A stretch of 64,000 nt of DNA from Corynebacterium ciconiae DSM 44920. Lineage in GTDB: Bacteria; Actinomycetota; Actinomycetes; Mycobacteriales; Mycobacteriaceae. Positions 27,562 through 35,162 of this stretch are shown piece after piece. The stretch lies in contig NZ_CP047189.1 of assembly GCF_030440575.1 (NCBI RefSeq), positions 1,612,001 through 1,676,000 on the forward strand, written 5' to 3'. The notes below the pieces were generated by a model that was given only the letters and a program-made list of their open reading frames with translations, did no database searches and was not told where the DNA came from. The position numbers and the translations under genes are program-made. Numbering within the stretch: the stretch's first letter is position 1; every line of letters starts with the position of its first letter.

Positions 27562-29868
27562 CTAGAACCCAGCGCGCTTCAGGGCATCGGCCATCGCCCC
27601 GCCGCCGGCGTTTTGCTGGGTGGATCCGCCACGGCGCTTCTTATTACCCGTGCCTCGCCGGGCACCGGAACGCCCGCGGGATGCCGAGGAGGCGCCGTTG
27701 GTGTCTTTGCCGCGGCGCTCGGTGGGCTGCGAGGTGGCGTCGTCAAGCCGCAGCGTCAACGAGATGCGCTTGCGGGGCACATCGATATCGAGCACCTTCA
27801 CCTTCACCACCTCGCCGGAGCGCACCACCTCGTGCGGATCGGAAACATAGCGATCGGACATGGCAGAGACGTGAACGAGGCCGTCGTGGTGCACACCCAC
27901 ATCCACGAAGGCGCCAAAGGCGGCAACATTCGTCACGGTGCCCTCAAGGATCATGCCGGCTGAGAGATCACTGATCTTTTCCACCCCTTCCTTGAAGCGG
28001 GCGGTGGTGAACTCGGGGCGAGGATCGCGGCCGGGTTTGTCCAGCTCCGCAAGGATGTCCGTGACGGTCGGCACGCCGAAGCGCTCGTCGGCGAAATCCT
28101 CCGGGCGCACGGTAGAGAGTACCCGGCTATTGCCGATGAGCTCGCCGATACTCAAACCGGTGGACTCGGCCATGCGCCGCGCCACGGGATAGGCCTCGGG
28201 GTGCACAGCGGAAGAATCGAGCGGATCCGCGGCGCCGTGAATCCGCAAAAAGCCAGCAGCCTGTTCGAAGGCCTTGGGGCCTAGCCTCGGCACCTTCTTC
28301 AGCTGCGCCCGTGAGCTGAAGCTGCCCTCCTGCTCGCGATAGGCCACAATGTTTTTCGCCACGGTGGACGACACCCCAGCGACGCGCTCCAACAACGGCA
28401 CCGAAGCGGTGTTCACATCCACACCCACGGCGTTGACCGCGGACTCCACCACCCCGTCCAAGCTGCGGGCCAAGGCCACCTGGTTCACATCGTGTTGGTA
28501 CTGACCGACGCCGATGGACTTCGGATCGATCTTCACCAACTCCGCCAGGGGATCCTGCAAACGGCGGGCGATGGACACCGCCCCACGCAGAGAGACATCC
28601 ATGTCCGGAAACTCCTTCGCCGCCAACTCCGAAGCCGAATACACCGAGGCCCCCGACTCGGACACCACCACGGGGGTGGGGCGGCGACCGCCTGCTGCAA
28701 CGATCATCTCGGCGATCTCGCGGGCGAGGGTGTCCGTCTCGCGGGAGGCGGTGCCATTACCCACCGCGATCAGCTCCACCCCGTGCTCAGCGCAGAGCCC
28801 AGCCAGCTCGGCGCGGGCGGCGTCCCAGCGGTTCTGGGGCTGGTGTGGGTAGACGATCGTGGTGGCCAGCACCATCCCAGTCGCCGAGACCACCGCCACT
28901 TTCACCCCATTGCGATAGCCCGGATCCAGCCCCATGGTGGCGCGCTGCCCAGCAGGGGCGGCCAGCAGCACATCGCGCAGATTGGTGGAGAACACCTCCA
29001 AAGCGCCCTGCTCGGCGGTCTCCTTCAGCTTCATGCGCGCATCCAGCGATGCCGAGACATACAGCTTGGTGCGCCACGCAAAGCGCACCGCCTGGGCCAG
29101 CCAGGCGTTCTTCGCCACGGGGATGTCCATGGCGGCGGCCACCATGGCCTCGTAATCCTCGTCCGAACCGGCGTCGATGCTGAGCGTGAGCACTCCTTCC
29201 TTCTCCCCGCGCAGCAGGGCAAGGATGCGGTGGCTGGGCAGACGACGCAGCGGCTCGGAAAAATCGAAGTAATCCTTGTATTTCGCCCCGCTGTCCTCGG
29301 CGCCGGCGTTCACACTCGCCGTCATCACTCCGGTGCGGAACACGCGCTGGCGAACCTCGCCCACCAGATCGGCGTTGAGGGCGCAGCGATCAATGAGGAT
29401 CGCGCGGGCGCCATCGAGGATCTCCTTCTCGCCCGGGAAGTCCTCGCTGGTGTAGCCGCTGGTATCCACCGGCGCCTCGGGGTGGGCCAGGATGGTATCG
29501 AGAAGCGGCTCGAGCCCAGCTGCCCGCGCCTTGTCCGCTTTGGTGGTGCGGCGTTTCTTATAGGGAAGGTAGAGATCCTCCAGCCGGGCCTTGGTATCTA
29601 CGGCCTCGATCTGGGCGCGCAGCTCATCGCTGAGCTTGCCCTGTTCCTCGATCGCGGCGAGCACCGTCTCTTTACGCTCGGCGAGCTCGCGCAGATAGTC
29701 CAGGCGCTCGGCGAGGACCCGCAGCTGGGAATCGTCCAACCCCCCAGTGACTTCCTTGCGGTAGCGGGCGATGAAGGGCACCGTGTTGCCCTCATCTAGC
29801 AGCGCGATGGTGGCCTCAACCTGATCGGGTCTGAGCCGAAGTTCTTCAGCGATAGTGCGAGCAATCAT
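27562..29868 (-). CDS. tex: Tex-family RNA-binding protein
   Basis: Tex is a nucleic-acid-binding protein with links to transcription and RNA decay. The 768-residue protein has the N-terminal helical Tex domain (VPFIARYRKEVTGGLDD, LPYKKRRTTKADKAR) and a YqgF/RNase H-like domain (MGLDPGYRNGVKVAVV). Helix-hairpin-helix motifs follow (VSSTVAKNIVAYREQEG, VPRLGPKAFEQAAGF). An S1 domain lies near the end (GTVTNVAAFGAFVDVGVHHD). The last 60 residues are a basic Arg/Gly/Ser tail. I chose the ATG at 29868; upstream frame has no homology. Confidence 0.95.
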   Translation of the reverse strand: MIARTIAEELRLRPDQVEATIALLDEGNTVPFIARYRKEVTGGLDDSQLRVLAERLDYLRELAERKETVLAAIEEQGKLSDELRAQIEAVDTKARLEDLYLPYKKRRTTKADKARAAGLEPLLDTILAHPEAPVDTSGYTSEDFPGEKEILDGARAILIDRCALNADLVGEVRQRVFRTGVMTASVNAGAEDSGAKYKDYFDFSEPLRRLPSHRILALLRGEKEGVLTLSIDAGSDEDYEAMVAAAMDIPVAKNAWLAQAVRFAWRTKLYVSASLDARMKLKETAEQGALEVFSTNLRDVLLAAPAGQRATMGLDPGYRNGVKVAVVSATGMVLATTIVYPHQPQNRWDAARAELAGLCAEHGVELIAVGNGTASRETDTLAREIAEMIVAAGGRRPTPVVVSESGASVYSASELAAKEFPDMDVSLRGAVSIARRLQDPLAELVKIDPKSIGVGQYQHDVNQVALARSLDGVVESAVNAVGVDVNTASVPLLERVAGVSSTVAKNIVAYREQEGSFSSRAQLKKVPRLGPKAFEQAAGFLRIHGAADPLDSSAVHPEAYPVARRMAESTGLSIGELIGNSRVLSTVRPEDFADERFGVPTVTDILAELDKPGRDPRPEFTTARFKEGVEKISDLSAGMILEGTVTNVAAFGAFVDVGVHHDGLVHVSAMSDRYVSDPHEVVRSGEVVKVKVLDIDVPRKRISLTLRLDDATSQPTERRGKDTNGASSASRGRSGARRGTGNKKRRGGSTQQNAGGGAMADALKRAGF

Positions 29869-29985
29869 TCGCGCTAGTTTAGCAAGGCCCCCACCGTGCA
29901 CCCGCCGGCGAGGAGCTTCGCTGCAGGTGTTCGCAGCTCTTACAGTGGGCGGGAAACTAGCCACCCGCCCACCTCCGAGGGCATC

Positions 29986-30303
29986 ATGGACACTATGTAC
30001 TACGCCGATCTCAATGTTTTTTGCACTCCCGATGTTCTCCACGCCGCCACTGAGCAGGCGCCCGCGCACATCACGGGGCTGAACTCCATCCACACCGAGC
30101 ATGTCTCGCTATCCTGCGAGCCCGATAACATGCTGCTCAACGAGGCCGGCGGCAGGCCCGGCAACCTCTACCGCGTGGTGGTGCACGCCGCAGAGCCGGT
30201 GAGCACAGACACCGTGATGGGCTGCTTTCCCAGCGATACCCTGTGGTACGGCTCCAGCGGCGAAGGCGAGATCGACCCAGGTATTAGCGCTGCCTGCGCC
30301 TAG
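29986..30303 (+). CDS. Small orphan protein of unknown function
   Basis: This is a 105-residue frame in the gap between tex and betT, with the ATG at 29986 (MDTMYYADLNVFCTP) and GAGGG about 6 nt upstream. It has no membrane segment, no signal peptide and no motif I recognise; it contains four Cys and ends SAACA. A hairpin, TGGGCGGG / CCCGCCCA (29946-29971), sits just upstream in the promoter region. It is divergent from tex and convergent with betT. It could be a small metabolic or stress protein, or a chance frame; the binding site and the lack of another gene here favour a real gene. Confidence 0.5.
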   Translation: MDTMYYADLNVFCTPDVLHAATEQAPAHITGLNSIHTEHVSLSCEPDNMLLNEAGGRPGNLYRVVVHAAEPVSTDTVMGCFPSDTLWYGSSGEGEIDPGISAACA

Positions 30304-30339
30304 CGCTAACCTCCTCCACACCCTGCCAGCCTGCAGGCG

Positions 30340-32514
30340 CTAGTGCTGGTCCTCGGCCGGCCACTGGTCCACATAGGAGGCATTATCCGAGTGATCCGAC
30401 CCACCCGGTAGGTACTGCTGCATGTGGAGGAATTCGAGGTGGCGGTCATACAGATCGAGCAGGTTCGAGATCAGCTGCTGACGGGTATAGCCGTAGACGT
30501 CATAGCCGAGCGAGCCGCTGTGTGAAAACACCTCGAGTCGGTAGTAGACCGCGGTGTCTGCATGGGCGAAACTGGGGCTGAGCTCGCGCACCGGATACAC
30601 CTGATAGCGGAAGGATTTCTCCTCCGCGCCGAAGTCCACCAGCAGGTCCAATTGATCGATGCCTGTGCCATCCACCTCAGCGGTGGTCAACAGCGCATCG
30701 ATGCCCTTGTCTCGCATCTGGTTAGCCACATCTTCCAAGGCGGGGCGCGCCACCGTATCCACATACTCTTGGGTGTGCTCCTGATCCGGCCAGGTTGAGG
30801 CGCGCTGGATGCGGCTGCGCCAATCCTCCTCCGAGTTCCGGCCCGTGCGTGAGGAGATCGCCGAGTGCAGCGCCACCTTGCGGGACTCCTGCTCATACAC
30901 CTCGAGTCTTAAGGACTTGGTGAGCCCGAACATGAGCAGATACACCACGATGGCGAAGGGAATACCCATCACGATGGTGGCGGACTGCAGCGCGGAGATG
31001 CCATTGATCTGCAGCATCGTCACCGTCAACAGCCCGACCACGGCCACCCAGAACACGCGCTGCCACTTGGCGCCGTCCTGCTGGGAGTCGGTCACATGGG
31101 ACGCGAAGTTGCTCATCACCAGCGCCCCGGAGTCCGCCGAGGTGACAAAGAAGAGCATGCCCACCAGCAGCGAGAGGGCCACCATGACGGAGCCGTACGG
31201 GAGAGCGTCGAGAAGCATGAAAAAGCCCTGCTGCGGATTCTCGTTGGTGAGCTCCCCGAAGTCATTATCGCCGCTCATCACCCGGTCGAGGGCGGTGTTG
31301 CCGAAGATCGACGCCCACAGGGCGGTGAAGGTGAAGGGCACAACGAGGGTGCCCACGATGAATTGGCGAAGGGTGCGGCCGCGGGAAATGCGCGCCAAAA
31401 ACAGCCCCACAAACGGCGCCCAAGCCACCCACCATGCCCAGAAAAACAAGGTCCAATTCTGCATCCACTCCCCCGTCTGATCGGGCGTGGTGGAATAGGC
31501 GAAGGAGCTAAAGGTCCAGTTGGGCAGCTGGGTGAGATAGTCGCCGATGTTTTGCATCATGGCGTCGAAAAGAAAGGCTGTCTTGCCGGTGACCAAGACG
31601 TAGACCATGAGCAGCAGCGCGAGATAGACGTTGATCTCGGAAATGCGTTTAATGCCTTTGTCTACCCCCGCCACAGCAGAAACCGTGGCGGCAAGAATCG
31701 CCACGACCACCAAACCGATCTGGGCGGCGTGTCCCTCGGGGATGCCGAACAAAAACTGCAGGCCAAAGTTCAGCTGCACCACACCGATACCTAAGGAGGC
31801 GGCCACGCCAAAGACGGTGCCGAGCATGGCGGCGATGTCCACCGCATCGCCCACAGGTCCGTGTACCCGCTTGCCCAGGATGGGATACAGGGCCGAACGG
31901 ATCGCCAGCGGCATGTTGAGCCGGTAGGCGTAGTAGCCAAACGCCATGCCGAGCAGCGCATACAGCGCCCACCCGGACATGCCATAGTGGAAGAAGGTCC
32001 ACACCACCGCATCTCGTGCTGCGGCCGCTGTTTCTCCCTCACCCTCTGGCGGGCTGTAGTACTGCATGATCGGCTCGGCCACGGAATAGAACATCAAACC
32101 AATGCCAATGCCCGCAGCAAACAGCATGGCGGACCATGAAAAGAGCGAATACTGCGGCCGTGCGTGATCGGGCCCCAACTTGATGGACCCAGCTCGCGAG
32201 CAGGCGATAAAGATCATGAACACCAGCGCCGCCGCCACGGTGAGGATGAGAAACCAGCCGAAGTTGGAAGTGATCCAACCGGTGAGGGTGTTCAGGCTGG
32301 ATTCGGCAGAGTCCTTATTCACCAAACCCCATAAGGATATGAGGATCACTCCGATACCGGAGGTGATAAACACAATCCAATTGGGTTTCGGCGGCTGGCC
32401 TGAACTATCAAAGGTTCCAGCCCGGTAGGTGCCCACGATCGCGCGGCGATTCGTTGGCTCCTCGTGCGGCTGGCCGGTTTGCTTATACATTTTCGGGGAC
32501 GTGCTCGAAGACAT
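30340..32514 (-). CDS. betT: BCCT-family choline transporter with BetT-type C-terminal domain
   Basis: The protein imports choline or betaines with protons or sodium, usually for osmoprotection. The 724-residue protein has twelve membrane helices from about 50 to 550. It has the BCCT signature region WTLFFWAWWVAWAPFVGLF and the glycine-rich GIGIGLMFYSVAEP. The long cytosolic C-terminus (about 550-724) has FRYQVYPVREL, YYRLEVFSHSGSLGYDVYGY and LDLYDRHLEFLHMQQYLPGG. This resembles the C-terminal domain of E. coli BetT and is absent from BetP. I chose the ATG at 32514. No bet dehydrogenase genes are nearby. Confidence 0.87.
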   Translation of the reverse strand: MSSSTSPKMYKQTGQPHEEPTNRRAIVGTYRAGTFDSSGQPPKPNWIVFITSGIGVILISLWGLVNKDSAESSLNTLTGWITSNFGWFLILTVAAALVFMIFIACSRAGSIKLGPDHARPQYSLFSWSAMLFAAGIGIGLMFYSVAEPIMQYYSPPEGEGETAAAARDAVVWTFFHYGMSGWALYALLGMAFGYYAYRLNMPLAIRSALYPILGKRVHGPVGDAVDIAAMLGTVFGVAASLGIGVVQLNFGLQFLFGIPEGHAAQIGLVVVAILAATVSAVAGVDKGIKRISEINVYLALLLMVYVLVTGKTAFLFDAMMQNIGDYLTQLPNWTFSSFAYSTTPDQTGEWMQNWTLFFWAWWVAWAPFVGLFLARISRGRTLRQFIVGTLVVPFTFTALWASIFGNTALDRVMSGDNDFGELTNENPQQGFFMLLDALPYGSVMVALSLLVGMLFFVTSADSGALVMSNFASHVTDSQQDGAKWQRVFWVAVVGLLTVTMLQINGISALQSATIVMGIPFAIVVYLLMFGLTKSLRLEVYEQESRKVALHSAISSRTGRNSEEDWRSRIQRASTWPDQEHTQEYVDTVARPALEDVANQMRDKGIDALLTTAEVDGTGIDQLDLLVDFGAEEKSFRYQVYPVRELSPSFAHADTAVYYRLEVFSHSGSLGYDVYGYTRQQLISNLLDLYDRHLEFLHMQQYLPGGSDHSDNASYVDQWPAEDQH

Positions 32515-32754
32515 CTCGCAACTCTCATCATCGATGGCTGTGATCTCTGTGCACGCACACGTCCACATCAGGCGGTATCGCCCGTGAACTCCCCAGCTAT
32601 GGACGCCGCCAGCGCCTAGGGGCAAGCACCCGCCTGAGATTCAGCGCGCGTGCTCTCACTGCGAACGTGTGGCGTGTGACAGTGTAGACGCCCAGCCGGA
32701 CACTCGTAGCACCTATGGCAGCACATCGCCGCAGCATACCCCACGTATTGGGGG

Positions 32755-33579
32755 TTAGAGTCCGGCAAGGAAGTCCCGATCAGCCTGGGACAGCTCCACC
32801 GTTTCGAGCAGCTCGGGGCGGCGCTCGGCGGTGCGGCGCAGGGCCTGCTCGCGGCGCCATCGATCTACCTTGGCGTGATCGCCGGAAAAGAGCACCTCCG
32901 GCACATCCAGCCCGCGCCAGCTCCGCGGTTTGGTGTAGCTGGGGCCTTCCAACAGCCCAGTGGAAAAGGAATCATCCTCATGGCTGTTCTTATTGCCCAA
33001 CACCCCGGGGATGAGCCGCACGATGGCCTCGGCTAACACGAGCACCGCTACTTCCCCGCCGACGAGCACATAATCACCAATGGAGACCTCTTCCACGCGG
33101 TAGCGTTCGCGGGCATCCTCCACCACCCGTTGGTCGATGCCCTCGTAGCGGCCGCAGGCACACACAATGTGCTTTTCGCGCGACCAGCGCTCTGCATCGG
33201 CTTGCACGAACGGCCGCCCGGCCGGGGTGGGCACGATAAGAAGTGGCTTATCCTCATCCACCGTCTTCTCATAGTTGTGATCCACCGCGGCAGGGCCGCG
33301 CACATGCGCCTGGGCAGAGCTCAACAGCTCAACCTCGGCGGCTGGCCCAGTGCCGGCGGCTACGTCATCGAGTGCCGGGCCCCACACCTCCGGCTTCATC
33401 ACCATGCCAGGTCCGCCGCCATAGGGAGAATCATCCACTGCCTTGTGGTTGCCGCTGGCCCACGCCCGCAGATCGTGCACGCCCACCTGCACTATGTCGT
33501 GCTCGATGGCTTTGCCGATGAGTGCATGACGCAGCGGCTCGAGATAACCGGGGAAAATGGTGAGAACATCCAGACGCAT
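32755..33579 (-). CDS. trmD: tRNA (guanine37-N1)-methyltransferase
   Basis: TrmD methylates G37 of tRNAs to prevent frameshifting. The 274-residue protein has the SPOUT knot sequences CACGRYEGIDQRVVED and SIGDYVLVGGEVAVLV. The N-terminus MRLDVLTIFPGYLEPL and the substrate loop VDDSPYGGGPGMVMKPEV are typical. Its ATG overlaps the rimM stop by one base (TAATG), so translation is coupled to rimM. A small insertion of about 30 residues after LDDVAAGTG separates the two halves and may be lineage-specific. Confidence 0.96.
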   Translation of the reverse strand: MRLDVLTIFPGYLEPLRHALIGKAIEHDIVQVGVHDLRAWASGNHKAVDDSPYGGGPGMVMKPEVWGPALDDVAAGTGPAAEVELLSSAQAHVRGPAAVDHNYEKTVDEDKPLLIVPTPAGRPFVQADAERWSREKHIVCACGRYEGIDQRVVEDARERYRVEEVSIGDYVLVGGEVAVLVLAEAIVRLIPGVLGNKNSHEDDSFSTGLLEGPSYTKPRSWRGLDVPEVLFSGDHAKVDRWRREQALRRTAERRPELLETVELSQADRDFLAGL

Positions 33580-34085
33580 TAGAGATCCAGCAACCCTTCC
33601 GGCGGGGTGAGGGTGACGGTGCCCTCTTCCACGTTCACCTCGGGCACGATGGCCTCGACGAAGGGCACAAGGGCATCGCCACCGGCGGCAAGACGAATAT
33701 TCAGCAGGTTGTGGGCCACACCACGCTCCACGGCGCGTACGTTGCCGATCTCTTCGCCGTCGACATAGACCCGCAAGCCTTCAAGCTCGTGGTCATAGAA
33801 GCCTTCGTCATCGTCTTCCTCGCGGGGATCGGCCAGAAAACGCATCCCGCGCAGGCTCTCTGCGGCGCTACGATCAGCGATCTCCTCGAACTTCACCAGC
33901 AGCCGCCCCTTGTGCACCCGTGCCGCGACAATGGTCAGCTCGAGCGTTTTGCCGGTCTGGTGGCCCTCAACGACCTCGCCTATGGCGAAGCGCTCCTCGG
34001 GAACATCGGTGGTGGGATCAACGATCACTTCCCCCTTGATGCCATGGGATTTGATCACGCGCCCAATCTGCAGCTTCTCATCCAT
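33579..34085 (-). CDS. rimM: 16S rRNA processing protein RimM
   Basis: RimM binds S19 and helps mature the 30S head. The 168-residue protein has the N-terminal RimM beta-barrel (LQIGRVIKSHGIKGEVIVDP) and the C-terminal PRC barrel (YDHELEGLRVYVDGEEIGNV, DALVPFVEAIVPEVN). Its start is ATG at 34085. It is directly coupled to trmD. In M. tuberculosis a KH-domain gene (khpA) stands between rpsP and rimM; here the 193-bp gap holds only the rpsP terminator and the rimM promoter region. Confidence 0.95.
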   Translation of the reverse strand: MDEKLQIGRVIKSHGIKGEVIVDPTTDVPEERFAIGEVVEGHQTGKTLELTIVAARVHKGRLLVKFEEIADRSAAESLRGMRFLADPREEDDDEGFYDHELEGLRVYVDGEEIGNVRAVERGVAHNLLNIRLAAGGDALVPFVEAIVPEVNVEEGTVTLTPPEGLLDL

Positions 34086-34203
34086 GACTGTGTAGTTTAA
34101 AGCCCTCTCCGCTGTGGGTGTACACCCGCCCCCAGCCAGCAGGCGCTAGCACGTCCCGCCCCTCTCATGCTGCGCCCTAGCCGGATACATGTGGGCATGA
34201 AAA

Positions 34204-34255
34204 AACCGCACCGGCTTTCCCAGAGTGCCTATGGCGGCGGGAACGTGGTGCGGTT
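34204..34255 (-). terminator. Rho-independent terminator of rpsP
   Basis: Stem AACCGCACC / GGTGCGGTT (34204-34212 with 34247-34255) around a long, partly paired loop, followed on the minus strand by TTTTT. It lies 23 bp after the rpsP stop. Confidence 0.8.
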
Positions 34256-34278
34256 GGCGCGTTATGGGCCGGCAGAGT

Positions 34279-34758
34279 TTACTCTGCGGACTCCTCAGCC
34301 TCAGCCTCGTTGGCGGCCTCTTCCTCGGCCTTCTTCTTAGCCTCGGCCTCAGCGGCGTCCTTTTCTTCCTTGGCCTTACGCTTCTTCTCGGTGATGGCCT
34401 CGGCGGTCGGGCCGTTGTTGGCCTCAGAGAGAGCCTCGTTGAACAGGTCCAGCTTGGACTTCTTCTCCGGGGCAACCTTCAGGGTGCCCTCGGCGCCCTC
34501 GATGCCCTTGAACTTCTGCCAGTCACCGGTGACCTTCAGCAGAGCGAGAACCGGCTCGGTCGGCTGAGCGCCCACGCTCAACCAGTACTGAGCGCGCTCG
34601 GAGTCGATGCGGATGACCGAAGGGTCCTCCTTGGGGTGGTAAATACCGATGTTCTCGATCACCTTGCCATTGCGGCGGGTGCGGGCATCAGCCACGACCA
34701 CGCGGTACTGCGGGGTGCGGATCTTACCGATACGGGCGAGCTTAATCTTGACAGCCAT
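34279..34758 (-). CDS. rpsP: 30S ribosomal protein S16
   Basis: S16 is an early 30S assembly protein. The 159-residue protein begins [19 protein letters not shown] and contains the family block [20 protein letters not shown] and [20 protein letters not shown]. Only about 80-100 residues are the conserved domain. The last 55 are a low-complexity Ala/Glu/Lys tail, as in other actinobacterial S16. AAAAGGAG precedes the ATG. It has its own terminator, so it is not co-transcribed with rimM-trmD by default. Confidence 0.96.
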   Translation of the reverse strand: MAVKIKLARIGKIRTPQYRVVVADARTRRNGKVIENIGIYHPKEDPSVIRIDSERAQYWLSVGAQPTEPVLALLKVTGDWQKFKGIEGAEGTLKVAPEKKSKLDLFNEALSEANNGPTAEAITEKKRKAKEEKDAAEAEAKKKAEEEAANEAEAEESAE

Positions 34759-35162
34759 GTGTGGCTCCTTTTCTTCTTGTCACTTAGGCAGTACAGACGC
34801 GCCTACCGTGTAGGTGGTGGGCGCCGGTTCAACCCTTGGATTTACCTGCGGGTGACACCATGGGGTCGCCAGGCGAGACGTACTCGGTGACTGGCAGTTA
34901 CCGCAGACAACTCGAGGAATACTACCCCATTCTCCAGCGCTGGCACAAACCGATCATGCAGGCTTATCGACGCCACCCTCGCCTCCTCTGCACCGTCCAC
35001 GGCCACGGCGGCAGCGTTGTTTTCGTCAAACCTCAGCGAGATCGGTAGGCTAAACAGTCGACATCAGCCCACTGCCCACATGTTTAGACCTTGTTAGCCC
35101 ACATTTTTTCGGTCTGCTGAAGGGGCGGAAAAGATGAGAGTTCAAGGAGTCGAGTTCACCCA
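34759..35162. other. 404-bp divergent intergenic region between rpsP and the acyltransferase gene
   Basis: No convincing gene. A plus-strand frame at 34836-35048 has no binding site and no recognisable product. The region should carry the rpsP promoter and that of the acyltransferase. An imperfect hairpin CGCCTACC / GGTGGGCG lies near 34800-34823 in the likely rpsP leader. The 13-bp motif copy 3 lies at 34962. The right half is more A/T-rich (ACATTTTTTCGG near 35100). Confidence 0.5.
34962..34974 (+). repeat. Copy 3 of the 13-bp motif GCTTATCGACGCC (intergenic)
   Basis: Exact copy in the rpsP-acyltransferase intergenic region, followed by ACCCTCGCC. The flank resembles that of the copies at 3021 and 13763. 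Confidence 0.6.

Noticed and set aside
28492-29799. 435-codon plus-strand open frame
   Set aside because: It is exactly antisense to tex, is His/Gly/Arg-rich with no family pattern, and arises from the GC-rich codon use of tex.
34836-35048. Small plus-strand frame upstream of the acyltransferase gene
   Set aside because: No ribosome binding site, odd composition, and it overlaps the region that must hold promoters and the 13-bp motif.
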